Origin: Chryseomonas sp014190935
GTDB lineage: Bacteria; Pseudomonadota; Gammaproteobacteria; Pseudomonadales; Pseudomonadaceae
Reading direction: 5' to 3'
Assembly (NCBI RefSeq): GCF_014190935.1
Contig: NZ_JACHVV010000003.1
Location: 434,001 to 498,000 of the forward strand
Length of the DNA: 64,000 bases
Part shown: positions 29,664 through 38,276 of the stretch, piece by piece
Layout: every line of letters starts with the position of its first letter
Numbering within the stretch: position 1 is the first letter of the stretch
Program-made: the position numbers and the translations under genes
The notes under the pieces: model-generated
What the model saw: the letters and a program-made list of their open reading frames with translations, nothing else
Told to the model about the DNA's origin: nothing
The model's database searches: none

Positions 29664-30146
29664 TCAAAAGGTTTCCTTGAGTGCCTGATAGCGCTCTTGA
29701 AGTTCCCGACGGATCTGCCGGCGCTGCTGGGCCTGCACACAGCGCCGCTTCTCGTCCGCGGTCACGGGTTCGAGCTGGGGGACGGGGCAGGACTTGCCGT
29801 GCTCGTCCACCGCCACCATGGTGAAGAAGCAGCTGTTGGTGTGGCGCACCGAGCGTTGCTGGATGTTCTCGGTGATGACCTTGACGCCGATCTCCATGGA
29901 GGTGGTCCCGGTGTAGTTCACCGAGGCGAGAAAGGTCACCAGTTCGCCGACATGCACCGGCTCGCGAAAGATCACCTGATCCACCGACAGGGTCACCACA
30001 TAGCGTCCGGCATAGCGGCTGGCACAGGCGTAGGCCACCTCGTCGAGGTGCTTGAGCAGGGCGCCGCCGTGGACATTGCCGGAAAAGTTGGCCAGGTCCG
30101 GGGTCATCAGGATGGTCATGCTCAACTGGTGGTTGCCGGCTTCCAT
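29664..30146 (-). CDS. Acyl-CoA thioesterase (hotdog fold)
   Basis: A 160-residue single-hotdog thioesterase. The region MTPDLANFSGNVHGGALLKHLDEVA contains the active-site Asp and the NVHGG loop, followed by SVDQVIFREPVHVGELV. It matches the Pseudomonas PA5202-type protein closely in memory. Hydrolyses acyl-CoA; chain preference unknown. It lies 60 bp downstream of an SDR gene on the same strand. Confidence 0.88.
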   Translation of the reverse strand: MEAGNHQLSMTILMTPDLANFSGNVHGGALLKHLDEVAYACASRYAGRYVVTLSVDQVIFREPVHVGELVTFLASVNYTGTTSMEIGVKVITENIQQRSVRHTNSCFFTMVAVDEHGKSCPVPQLEPVTADEKRRCVQAQQRRQIRRELQERYQALKETF

Positions 30147-30206
30147 GGGCGAATCCTCGAGGGGGAAATCCTGTAGACGGCGCAGCGGCGCCGTCTGTCA
30201 CAGCCA

Positions 30207-30965
30207 TCAACGGCCGGCGGAGAGCCCGAAGTCGATGGGCAGGTCGGCGCCGGAAATGGCCGCCGCCTGGGGCTGGCAGAGGAAATAGACGAACTCGGCC
30301 ACCTCTTCCGGCTGGATGAAGCGCGCGGTTTCGCCCTGCGGATAGCGATTGAGCAGGTTGCGACGATAGCCCGCCGGATCGCCGCTGCCGTAGTGGGCAG
30401 CCTGGAAGTCCAGCATGGGGGTGTCGATATCGCCTGGCGAGACGGCGTTGACCCGCACGCCATCGCGCGCCAGTTCCACCGCCAGATTCTGGCTGAAGAA
30501 GCGCACCGCCGCCTTGGCGGCACCATAGGCCGCCGCACCGGCGATGGGCTGACGCCCGGCGCCGCTGGCGACATTGATGATGACGCCGCGGTTTTCCTTG
30601 AGGAAGGGGATGGCCGCCGAGCACATGAAGAAGGTGGCCTTGAGATTGACCGCCATCACCAGGTCGTAGTCGTCCTCGGTAAAGGTCTCCACCTCGCCTT
30701 CGCGCCAGATGCCTGCGGCGTTGATCAGGGCATCCAGGCGCCCGGTGCGGGCCATGACCTTGCTGACCAGGGAACGGCAGCCCTCGGCGCTGGAGATATC
30801 GGCGGTCACGCTGGAATCCAGGCCGACGATGCCGTTCAGCCCATGCAGGCCCTCGGCATCGCGGTCGGCGGCGGCAACGCGCCAGCGACTCTGGGCGAAG
30901 CGTTGCGCCAGGGCGCGGCCGAGGCCGCCCGCGGCGCCGGTGATCAGGACGACGGGAGTGCTCAT
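30207..30965 (-). CDS. Short-chain dehydrogenase/reductase
   Basis: Classical SDR of 252 residues. The NAD(P)-binding GAAGGLG motif is near residue 10, NAAG at residues ~86-89 and the catalytic YGAAK near residue 149, with serine about a dozen residues earlier. The substrate is unknown. It probably shares a transcript with the thioesterase downstream. Confidence 0.88.
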   Translation of the reverse strand: MSTPVVLITGAAGGLGRALAQRFAQSRWRVAAADRDAEGLHGLNGIVGLDSSVTADISSAEGCRSLVSKVMARTGRLDALINAAGIWREGEVETFTEDDYDLVMAVNLKATFFMCSAAIPFLKENRGVIINVASGAGRQPIAGAAAYGAAKAAVRFFSQNLAVELARDGVRVNAVSPGDIDTPMLDFQAAHYGSGDPAGYRRNLLNRYPQGETARFIQPEEVAEFVYFLCQPQAAAISGADLPIDFGLSAGR

Positions 30966-31033
30966 GACGCTTCCTCCGGAGTAATGGCCTTATCCAGACC
31001 CGTGTCGGGCAGGGTCGTTCAGTACCGGCCCGG

Positions 31034-31435
31034 TCAGCCTTCCAGCCAGACGTCGCGGGCCCAGATCCAGACCGAATCCCAGGATTCGTCGGTCAGGTCG
31101 CCGTCTTCCCACAACAGTACCTCGCCTTCCTGGCTGACGCAGTAGTAGCCGTCGTCGCTGGCGCAGAGGGGAATGTACTCCCGCGGCAGGCCTTCGTCCC
31201 AGGCAGTGGCGGCCACTTCCGGCAGATAGGTATGGGACTGGGGGTCGGTGACGGTCACCGGCTCGATACGGCCATAGACCACGTCGCTGACGGTCAGCAG
31301 GAATTCACGGAATTCCGGCGGCAGGCTGATGAGCAGCTCTTCCTCAATCTCGACCAGCAGGTCTTCGTCGGGCAGCTCCAGGGGTACGGGAACGGGTTCG
31401 TTTTCTTCACGCAGGCGTTCGATGACGTCTTCCAT
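31034..31435 (-). CDS. SMI1/KNR4-family protein
   Basis: A 133-residue acidic protein. The core ISLPPEFREFLLTVSDVVYGRIEPVTV is the SMI1/KNR4 (SUKH) fold signature and WDEGLPREYIPLCASDDGYYCV follows. Members are often immunity proteins in toxin systems but also occur as stand-alone proteins. ATG 31435 is preferred; an in-frame extension to 31570 is unlike the family. No toxin gene is adjacent. Confidence 0.85.
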   Translation of the reverse strand: MEDVIERLREENEPVPVPLELPDEDLLVEIEEELLISLPPEFREFLLTVSDVVYGRIEPVTVTDPQSHTYLPEVAATAWDEGLPREYIPLCASDDGYYCVSQEGEVLLWEDGDLTDESWDSVWIWARDVWLEG

Positions 31436-31572
31436 AGCAGGCCTCTCTCGAAATGCGCACCGGATAAAGGGAAAAGAGGCGCGCAAGGTTAGCAGTTCAG
31501 TCCGGGATAACGGCAGCTTCCGTGCGGACTTGATAGCGGTTTCGAGAGATGTTCGGCAGGCGGCGCCCATGA

Positions 31573-31603
31573 AAAAGCCCGGCGTAGAGCCGGGCTTTTC
31601 GGT
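31573..31603. terminator. Bidirectional Rho-independent terminator
   Basis: AAAAGCCCGGC (31573-31583), loop GTAGA, GCCGGGCTTTT (31589-31599): 11-bp stem with A-run and T-run on opposite sides, located just downstream of the minus-strand Tim44-like gene. Confidence 0.9.
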
Positions 31604-31615
31604 GCAGCGCTGTTA

Positions 31616-32473
31616 TCAGGCGTTCTGGCGGATACCGGCCAGCAGCCAGGGCTGGTTCTCGCCAGCCATGCGCTCCATGCGCCAGCTTTCGCTGAACGGC
31701 TGGCCCTGGTCGAAGCGCGATTCCTTGGATACACCGTTGAAGGTGATGGTGGCGATGGTCTTGCCTTGCAGGTCCTCGACACCGTCCAGGGTAGCGTTCA
31801 GGTTCTCGATGTAGGTGGACTGAAAGCCTTCGCCCAGGGCCGCGCGCTCGTCACGCAGCCACTGCAGCATCTGCGGGGTGACGAACTCGGAGATCTTGTC
31901 CATCTCGTTGGCGTCCCAGTGCTGCTGCAGGCTCATGAAGTGATCACGACCGGCGGCCACGAAGCGCTCGGCATTGAACCAGCTCGGCGCGTTGATCACC
32001 GGTGCGGCACCGGCAGCGGCACCGCCGAACAGACCGCCATTGTTGGGCTGGTTGGGCATCTCGCGCTGCATGGGCGCATGACCGGCGACGGCGGGCTGCG
32101 GACCAGCCTGCTGCTTGCGACGGGCGATCAGGCGGAAGATCACGAAGGCGATGAGGGCCAGGATCAGGAAGTCGAAGAACTGGAAGCCTTCGAAGCCGTC
32201 ACCCATGAACATGGAGGCCAGCAGACCACCGGCGGCGATACCGGCCAGCGGGCCGAGCCAGCGCGAAGCGCCACTCGGACGGGCAGCGGCGGCGGCGCCA
32301 GCACCGGCGGCAGGAGCGGCCATGCCCGGCTGCTGGGTCGGTGCGGCCTGGCGGGTCTGGTGGATGGGCGCGGCGCCAGCGGACTTGCCGGCGCCCATGC
32401 GTTTGGCATTGGCATCCAGGCTGAGCGTGAGGCCCAGGCACAGGATCATGAAGAAGCTCATCAGGCGTTGCAT
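31616..32473 (-). CDS. Tim44-like domain protein
   Basis: A 285-residue protein: signal or anchor (MQRLMSFFMILCLGLTLSLDANA), an Ala/Pro-rich linker, a membrane segment (FFDFLILALIAFVIFRLIA) near residue 110 and a C-terminal Tim44-like domain from about residue 160 (FVAAGRDHFMSLQQHWDANEMDKI). ATG 32473 gives this typical N-terminus; the longer frame is rejected. Its function in bacteria is not settled. It is divergent from the antiporter gene at 32745. Confidence 0.88.
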   Translation of the reverse strand: MQRLMSFFMILCLGLTLSLDANAKRMGAGKSAGAAPIHQTRQAAPTQQPGMAAPAAGAGAAAAARPSGASRWLGPLAGIAAGGLLASMFMGDGFEGFQFFDFLILALIAFVIFRLIARRKQQAGPQPAVAGHAPMQREMPNQPNNGGLFGGAAAGAAPVINAPSWFNAERFVAAGRDHFMSLQQHWDANEMDKISEFVTPQMLQWLRDERAALGEGFQSTYIENLNATLDGVEDLQGKTIATITFNGVSKESRFDQGQPFSESWRMERMAGENQPWLLAGIRQNA

Positions 32474-32744
32474 GTGGTGTTCTCTCTGTGAAGAGTCTGG
32501 TGTTGGATACATCTTGCGCTGCCCGGTCAAGTACAGCCAGCGTGAATTGTTTCGGTATTTTGCCCTGTCGGCGTTCCCTGGAAGCAGGCCGCCAAGTGCG
32601 TGCGACCGTTGAAAATTTCCAAGCACATCAATCTATTACAGATTTTTGCAAAATCCGTCACAAGAGTTTACAGATGCTAGTCTGGGTCTCCAGTCAGCGC
32701 AGGTGTCGGGAGAGTGCCCGGCCCGTCATAGGAGGGCCCGGCCG

Positions 32745-34505
32745 ATGCATGCTTTAGCTTTTATCCAGGACATGGCCGTCATCATGCTGGTGGCCGGCGT
32801 GGTGACCATCCTCTTCCACCGCCTCAAGCAGCCCGTGGTCCTGGGCTATATCCTCGCCGGCTTCATCATAGGACCCCACACCCCGCCATTCGGTCTGATC
32901 CACGACGAAGAAAGCATCAAGACCCTCGCCGAGGTGGGGGTCATCTTCCTGATGTTCAGCCTCGGTCTGGAATTCTCGCTACGCAAGTTGTTCCGGGTGG
33001 GCGCCACGGCCTTCATCGCCGCCTTCCTGGAGATCAGCCTGATGCTCTGGCTGGGTTATCAGGTGGGGCAGATGTTCGGCTGGTCGCACATGGATTCCCT
33101 GTTCCTCGGCGCCATCCTGGCCATCTCCTCGACCACCATCATCGTCAAGGCGCTCAACGAGCTGAAGATGAAGCACGAGCGCTTCGCCCAGCAGATCTTT
33201 GGCGTGCTGATCGTCGAGGACATCCTCGGCATCGGCATCATCGCCCTGCTGTCGGGTCTGGCGGTGAGCGGCTCGGTGGAGCCGGGCGCGGTGGCCTCGA
33301 CCCTGGGCAAGCTGAGTCTGTTCATGATCGTCGCCCTGGTCATCGGCATCCTGCTGGTGCCGCGCCTGCTGGCCTACGTGGCCAAGTTCGAAAGCAACGA
33401 GATGCTGCTGATCACGGTGCTGGGACTCTGCTTCGGCTTCTGCCTGCTGGTGGCCAAGCTGGAATACAGCGTGGTGCTGGGCGCCTTCCTGATCGGCGCC
33501 ATCATGGCCGAATCGCGCCAGCTGCTGCAGATCGAAAAGCTGGTGGAGCCGCTGCGCGACATGTTCAGCGCCATCTTCTTCGTCGCCATCGGCCTGCTGC
33601 TCGATCCCAAGGTGCTGGTGGAGTACGCCTGGCCGATCACCGTGATCAGCGTGGCCGTGGTACTGGGCAAGATCCTCGCCTGCAGCCTGGGTACCCTGAT
33701 CGCCGGCAACGACGGCCGGACTTCGCTGCGGGTCGGCATGGGGCTGGCGCAGATCGGCGAGTTCTCCTTCATCATCGCCACCCTGGGGATCACCCTGGGC
33801 GTCACCAGCCACTTCCTCTATCCGGTGGCGGTGGCCGTGTCGGCGGTCACCACGCTGCTCACCCCCTATCTGATCAAGGCCGCCGATCCGCTGGCGCTAT
33901 GGATCGGTCGCTGGCTGCCGCAGCCGCTGCAGCGGGTGCTGGGCATCTATGGCGAATGGCTGCGCAGCATCCAGCCCCAGGGCGAGAAGGCGGTCCTGGC
34001 CGGCATGATGAGACGCATCCTGCTGCAGGTCGGCATCAACCTGTCGCTGGTCATCGCCATCTTCCTCGGCGGAGCCTATTTCGCCGGCGGACTGGCGGGC
34101 TGGCTCAGCACCTGGATCGCCGATCCCGACCTGCAGAAGGCCTGCATCTGGGGTGGCGCGTTGCTGCTGTCGCTGCCCTGCCTGATCGCCGCCTATCGCA
34201 AGCTCAAGGCCCTGGCCATGCTGATGGCCGAACTCAGCGTCAGGCAGAACCAGGCCGGGCGCTATACGCAGCCGGTGCGGCGACTGGTCAGCGAGTTGAT
34301 CCCGCTGCTGTCGCTGGCCGGCATCCTGGTGCTGCTGGCCGCCCTGAGCAGCAGCATCCTGCCGCGCGGTGAGCTGTTGCTGCTGATCGGCCTGGTCGCG
34401 GTGGTGGTGATCGCGGTGCTGTGGCGCTGGTTCATCCGCGTCCATTCGCGGCTGCAGATTGCCTTCATCGAGACCCTGGAGCAGGACAAGGGCGGACATC
34501 ATTAG
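32745..34505 (+). CDS. CPA2-family cation:proton antiporter (KefB/KefC-type membrane domain)
   Basis: A 586-residue integral membrane protein. The N-terminal antiporter domain has KQPVVLGYILAGFIIGPHTPP and FLMFSLGLEFSLRKLF. Further C-terminal membrane segments (residues ~425-575) replace the TrkA-N domain found in YbaL/KefC. The start ATG 32745 has GGAGGG upstream. It is a second CPA2 antiporter within 5 kb. Probably K+ or Na+ efflux, but the ion is not determinable. Confidence 0.88.
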   Translation: MHALAFIQDMAVIMLVAGVVTILFHRLKQPVVLGYILAGFIIGPHTPPFGLIHDEESIKTLAEVGVIFLMFSLGLEFSLRKLFRVGATAFIAAFLEISLMLWLGYQVGQMFGWSHMDSLFLGAILAISSTTIIVKALNELKMKHERFAQQIFGVLIVEDILGIGIIALLSGLAVSGSVEPGAVASTLGKLSLFMIVALVIGILLVPRLLAYVAKFESNEMLLITVLGLCFGFCLLVAKLEYSVVLGAFLIGAIMAESRQLLQIEKLVEPLRDMFSAIFFVAIGLLLDPKVLVEYAWPITVISVAVVLGKILACSLGTLIAGNDGRTSLRVGMGLAQIGEFSFIIATLGITLGVTSHFLYPVAVAVSAVTTLLTPYLIKAADPLALWIGRWLPQPLQRVLGIYGEWLRSIQPQGEKAVLAGMMRRILLQVGINLSLVIAIFLGGAYFAGGLAGWLSTWIADPDLQKACIWGGALLLSLPCLIAAYRKLKALAMLMAELSVRQNQAGRYTQPVRRLVSELIPLLSLAGILVLLAALSSSILPRGELLLLIGLVAVVVIAVLWRWFIRVHSRLQIAFIETLEQDKGGHH

Positions 34506-34685
34506 GCCGCTTTTGCGGAATCCAGCCATTGCCGGCCGGGGATCGACGCGGCAGAATCGCTCTAAGTCGCCCGTTTGAATGAACGGGACGATGGCAAGGG
34601 AATGCGCAATGCAGGAAATGGGCTTGGCCGCTTTCTGCCGTCCGGCAATCTCCCACCGGCGGTCAGGCCCTTTTCCTGCGCCCCT

Positions 34686-35114
34686 TCAAGGTCGCCAGGC
34701 GAGCAACAGCACGCCCCCGCCGATGGCGGCGATGCCGCACCACTGGCGCAGGTCCAGGCGCTCACCCAGCAGCGCCACGCCAAAGATCGCCACCAGCACC
34801 ACGCTCAGCTTGTCCACCGGCGCCACCAGCGACGCCGGGCCCAGCTTGAGCGCCCGGTAGTAGCACAGCCAGGACAGGCCGGTGGCCACGCCCGAGAGCA
34901 GCAGGAACAGATAGCTGCGCCCGGCGATGCTGGCCAGGGGTTGCGCCTGCCCGGTGGCCAGGACGATGGCCGCCAGGACCACCACGACCACCAGGGTGCG
35001 CAGCAGGGTGGCGAAATCGGCGTTGACGTGTTCCACGCCCAGCTTGCCGAAGATGGCCGTGAGGGCGGCGAAGGCCGCCGCCAGGAGCGCCCAGAACAGC
35101 CAGGAGGTCGTCAT
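34686..35114 (-). CDS. EamA-family (DMT) transporter, single-repeat size
   Basis: A 142-residue protein with about five hydrophobic helices, starting MTTSWLFWALLAAAFAALTAIFG and ending GGGVLLLAWRP. This is half the size of typical ten-helix DMT transporters, like other bacterial single-EamA proteins that dimerise. It begins 2 bp after the uvrD stop and is probably cotranscribed with it. Substrate unknown. Confidence 0.85.
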   Translation of the reverse strand: MTTSWLFWALLAAAFAALTAIFGKLGVEHVNADFATLLRTLVVVVVLAAIVLATGQAQPLASIAGRSYLFLLLSGVATGLSWLCYYRALKLGPASLVAPVDKLSVVLVAIFGVALLGERLDLRQWCGIAAIGGGVLLLAWRP

Positions 35115-35116
35115 GG

Positions 35117-37285
35117 CTAGAGGGGTTCGAGCTTGGCGTAGCTTACCATCAGCCACTTGCTGCCTTCGGACTTGAAGTTCACCTGCACCCGGGCATGGGC
35201 GCCGGAGCCCTCGTAGTTGAGGATGACGCCGTCGCCGAACAGCGCGTGGCGGACCGGCTGACCGAGGCTAAAGGTGGTTTCCGGCACCGGTGCCTGGGCG
35301 AAGAGGTTGGGGCGACTGCCGGCGAAAGGCTGCTTGACCGCATTGGACAGGCGCACCTCCTGGATCAGACCGTCCGGTACCTCGCGGACGAAGCGCGACA
35401 CCTTGTTGTAGGTCTCGCTGCCGTAGAGGCGGCGCGTCTCCGCATAGCTCATCACCAGGCGGCGCATGGCGCGGGTGATGCCCACATAGGCCAGGCGACG
35501 TTCCTCTTCCAGGCGGCCGGGTTCCTCGAGGCTCATCTTGTGCGGAAACAGCCCTTCTTCCATGCCGGCGAGGAACACCAGGGGGAATTCCAGGCCCTTG
35601 GCGCTGTGCAGGGTCATCAGCTGGACACTGTCTTCGTGACTGTCGGCCTGGGTGTCCCCGGATTCCAGGGCGGCGTGGTCGAGGAAGGCCGCCAGGGGCG
35701 TCATCTCCTCGTCACCGCTGAAATCGAAGGAGCGCGCGGCGCTGACCAGTTCTTCCAGGTTTTCCACCCGTGCCTGGCCTTTCTCGCCCTTTTCTTCCTT
35801 GTGGAAGGTGACCAGGCCGGTCTGCTCGATGATCTGCTGCACCAGGTTGTGCAGGGACAGGTCCTCGGCCTTGAGTGCCAGGGTATCGACCAGCTCGACG
35901 AAGACGTTGAGCGCCGAGGCGGCGCGACCCGACACCGCGCGGGCGCCGACCAGGTCGTGCAGCGCCTGCCACAGCGAGGTGTTCTGGGCCCGCGCGGCGC
36001 TGCGCAGCGCCTCCACGGTCTTTTCACCGATGCCCCGCGGCGGCACGTTGATCACCCGCTCCAGGGCGGCGTCGTCGTGGCGATGCTGGATCAGCCGCAG
36101 ATAGGCCATGGCGTTCTTGATCTCGGCGCGCTCGAAGAATCTCAGACCGCCATAGATGCGATAGGGGATCTTCTCGCGCAGCAGCGCCTCTTCCAGCACC
36201 CGCGACTGGGCGTTGGAGCGGTAGAGGATGGCCATCTCGCTGCGCCGGCTGCCCTTCTTGAACTCGCTCTCGATGGTTTCGACGATGTAGCGGGCTTCGT
36301 CGTGCTCGTTGAAGCCGGCATAGAGGGTGATGGCCTCGCCTTCACCGGTATCGGTCCACAGCTCCTTGCCGAGGCGGCCGAAGTTGTGGGCGATCAGGCC
36401 GTTGGCGGCCTTGAGAATGGTGTCGGTGGAGCGGTAGTTTTGCTCCAGACGGATGATCTCGGCCGAGAAGTCCTCGTTGAACTGCTGGATGTTCTCGATC
36501 TTGGCACCGCGCCAGCCATAGATGGACTGGTCGTCGTCGCCCACCACCATGAGGCTGGCGCCGTTCTGGGCGAGGTGCTTGAGCCAGGCGTACTGGACGG
36601 CGTTGGTGTCCTGGAATTCGTCCACCAAGAGATGCTGGAAGCGCCGCTGGTAGTGCTCCAGCAGGCTGGGATTGTTGCGCCAGAGATCCAGGGCGCGCAG
36701 CAGCAGCTCGGAGAAGTCGATCACCCCGGCGCGGGCACAGGCGGCCTCGTAGGCTTCGTAGATGCTGCGCATGGTGCTGAGGAAGAGATCGCCGGCGGCC
36801 TGGATATGCTGTGGCCGCAGGCCTTCGTCCTTCTGGCCGTTGATGAACCACTGTGCCTGGCGCGCCGGCCAGCGCTGCTCGTCGAGGCCCAGCTCGCGGA
36901 TCACCCGCTTGACGATGCGCTGCTGGTCGTCGCTGTCGAGGATCTGGAAATTCTGCGAAAGCCCCGCTTCCTGCCAGTGGGCCCGCAGCAGGCGATGGGC
37001 GAGGCCGTGGAAGGTACCGACCCACATGCCCTGGGGACTCATGCCCAGCAATTGCTCGATGCGGTGGCGCATCTCGGCGGCGGCCTTGTTGGTGAAGGTC
37101 ACCGAGAGGATGGAGTGCGGCGAGGCGCGCTCGACCTGGATCAGCCAGGCGATGCGGTGCACCAGCACCCGGGTCTTGCCCGAGCCGGCACCGGCCAGGA
37201 CCAGTTGGCGACCCAGGGGCGCGGCCACGGCCTGACGCTGGGCATCGTTGAGGGAATTGAGCAGCAGGGAGATGTCGTCATTCAT
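35117..37285 (-). CDS. uvrD: DNA helicase II UvrD
   Basis: Superfamily 1 helicase for mismatch and excision repair. It has 722 residues, with Walker A GAGSGKTRVLVHRI near residue 32, LLVDEFQDTN (Walker B), DQSIYGWRGA (motif III) and VHSAKGLEF-type LMTLHSAKGLEFPLVF near residue 560. The C-terminus ends in a PcrA/UvrD Tudor-like region. Start ATG 37285. Confidence 0.97.
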   Translation of the reverse strand: MNDDISLLLNSLNDAQRQAVAAPLGRQLVLAGAGSGKTRVLVHRIAWLIQVERASPHSILSVTFTNKAAAEMRHRIEQLLGMSPQGMWVGTFHGLAHRLLRAHWQEAGLSQNFQILDSDDQQRIVKRVIRELGLDEQRWPARQAQWFINGQKDEGLRPQHIQAAGDLFLSTMRSIYEAYEAACARAGVIDFSELLLRALDLWRNNPSLLEHYQRRFQHLLVDEFQDTNAVQYAWLKHLAQNGASLMVVGDDDQSIYGWRGAKIENIQQFNEDFSAEIIRLEQNYRSTDTILKAANGLIAHNFGRLGKELWTDTGEGEAITLYAGFNEHDEARYIVETIESEFKKGSRRSEMAILYRSNAQSRVLEEALLREKIPYRIYGGLRFFERAEIKNAMAYLRLIQHRHDDAALERVINVPPRGIGEKTVEALRSAARAQNTSLWQALHDLVGARAVSGRAASALNVFVELVDTLALKAEDLSLHNLVQQIIEQTGLVTFHKEEKGEKGQARVENLEELVSAARSFDFSGDEEMTPLAAFLDHAALESGDTQADSHEDSVQLMTLHSAKGLEFPLVFLAGMEEGLFPHKMSLEEPGRLEEERRLAYVGITRAMRRLVMSYAETRRLYGSETYNKVSRFVREVPDGLIQEVRLSNAVKQPFAGSRPNLFAQAPVPETTFSLGQPVRHALFGDGVILNYEGSGAHARVQVNFKSEGSKWLMVSYAKLEPL

Positions 37286-37365
37286 CGCCGCATTCTACCG
37301 ATGCGGTAGAAGGAGCGCCAAACCGGACGGATGGGAGGCGAGGCGGGTGGCACAGGGCGGCCGAA

Positions 37366-37392
37366 CCCCCAGCCAGCAGGGCTGGCCGGGGG
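37366..37392 (-). terminator. Stem-loop downstream of hcp
   Basis: On the minus strand CCCCCGGCCAGC, loop CCT, GCTGGCTGGGGG form a 12-bp stem with one G-T pair. No T-run follows, so it is a probable 3' stabiliser or weak terminator between hcp and uvrD. Confidence 0.45.
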
Positions 37393-37418
37393 TCAGGGAA
37401 AGGCTTGGGAATGGTGCG

Positions 37419-37937
37419 TCAGGCGGCGATCGGCGAGCGCCAGTCGTCGGAACCGGAGGTGCCGGAGACCTCGTGGGTCCAGACGATCTTGCGGTAGGTG
37501 AAGTAGACGTCTTCCAGGTGGGTAAAGTGCGCCATGCTCGGGTCCTGGCAGTTGGGCATGCGCGACTGGACGTCGACGATGATGGCGTCCTCTAGCTCGA
37601 TGGTGAAGTAGTGCTCCTGGGTGCCGGTGGCCGAGGTGCGGTACCACTCCAGGCGGCACTTGCCGAGGCGTTCGCCGGAGGTGAGGGCGTTGAAGATCAG
37701 CGGCGAGGCCTTGTCGAAGACCTTGGTGATCATCAGCGGCTTGTGCACCCGCTGGCCGGTGGGCTGACCCGACTGGGGATCGCGGGGAATGATCACCTGG
37801 TGATTGAAGGCCTGGACCAGGATCTGGTCTTCGTGGCCTTCCTGGAAAATGTTGCCGACCGAGTCTTCGGTAAAGGTACCAGCGGTGATCAGGCCTTGCT
37901 TGGTGCCTTCGAGGGACAGATACGCGGGGGTTGGCAT
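37419..37937 (-). CDS. hcp: Type VI secretion system tube protein Hcp (HSI-II type, orphan)
   Basis: Hcp forms the hexameric tube expelled by the T6SS and can act as an effector carrier. The 172 residues begin MPTPAYLSLEGTKQGLITAG and include FNHQVIIPRDPQSGQPTGQR and ending SGTSGSDDWRSP, closely like P. aeruginosa HcpA/B/C of H2-T6SS. ATG 37937 has AAGGAGA upstream. No other T6SS genes are in the window, so it is an orphan hcp that would serve an apparatus encoded elsewhere. Confidence 0.95.
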   Translation of the reverse strand: MPTPAYLSLEGTKQGLITAGTFTEDSVGNIFQEGHEDQILVQAFNHQVIIPRDPQSGQPTGQRVHKPLMITKVFDKASPLIFNALTSGERLGKCRLEWYRTSATGTQEHYFTIELEDAIIVDVQSRMPNCQDPSMAHFTHLEDVYFTYRKIVWTHEVSGTSGSDDWRSPIAA

Positions 37938-37987
37938 GGTGCTCTCCTTGCCTGGTGATAGGCCTTCATGGCCCGGTACCAGCACCT

Positions 37988-38003
37988 AACAAGGGCCATG
38001 CCA
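37988..38003 (-). promoter_or_regulatory. Degenerate sigma54-like promoter for hcp
   Basis: Minus strand TGGCATG-GCCC-TTGTT resembles the RpoN consensus TGGCACG-N4-TTGCW, with the -24 GG intact but the -12 GC changed to GT. It lies about 50 bp upstream of the hcp ATG. The remainder of the 339-bp gap (37938-38276) contains an 8-bp inverted repeat (38128-38135 and 38165-38172) and the rccR operator; no gene was seen. Confidence 0.3.
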
Positions 38004-38225
38004 GAACTGAAAATTTCTTTCTGATCAGTGGATTGCAAAAGCACTACAAGGTGGAGGCCGGGTAACTGTGCGCCACTACGCAGGAATCTGTGCAAGGCCT
38101 TGCGCAGAGCGGTTCAAAAGCTGCTCCGGCTCAGGTAGCCGATTTTTGAGGCGACTACCAAGTGCCTGAGCCAGCTCGAAAAAGACCGTGCTGAATCGTA
38201 ATGACCAAGAGCCTTGGCGACCGTT

Positions 38226-38252
38226 ATGTAGTATAAGTACGACGCACTACAT
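38226..38252. promoter_or_regulatory. RccR-type operator upstream of rccR
   Basis: ATGTAGT (38226-38232) and ACTACAT (38246-38252) form a perfect 7-bp inverted repeat with a 13-base spacer, beginning 51 bp before the GTG start. A TGTAGT-N-ACTACA arrangement is, from memory, the RccR recognition pattern in fluorescent pseudomonads. GTATAAG within it may be a -10, so the site would control rccR itself. Confidence 0.7.
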
Positions 38253-38276
38253 CCGCCCGCTAGACGAGATACGCCT

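Noticed and set aside
35195..37309. A 704-codon plus-strand frame over uvrD
   Set aside because: Antisense shadow of uvrD, with no domain and no ribosome-binding site.
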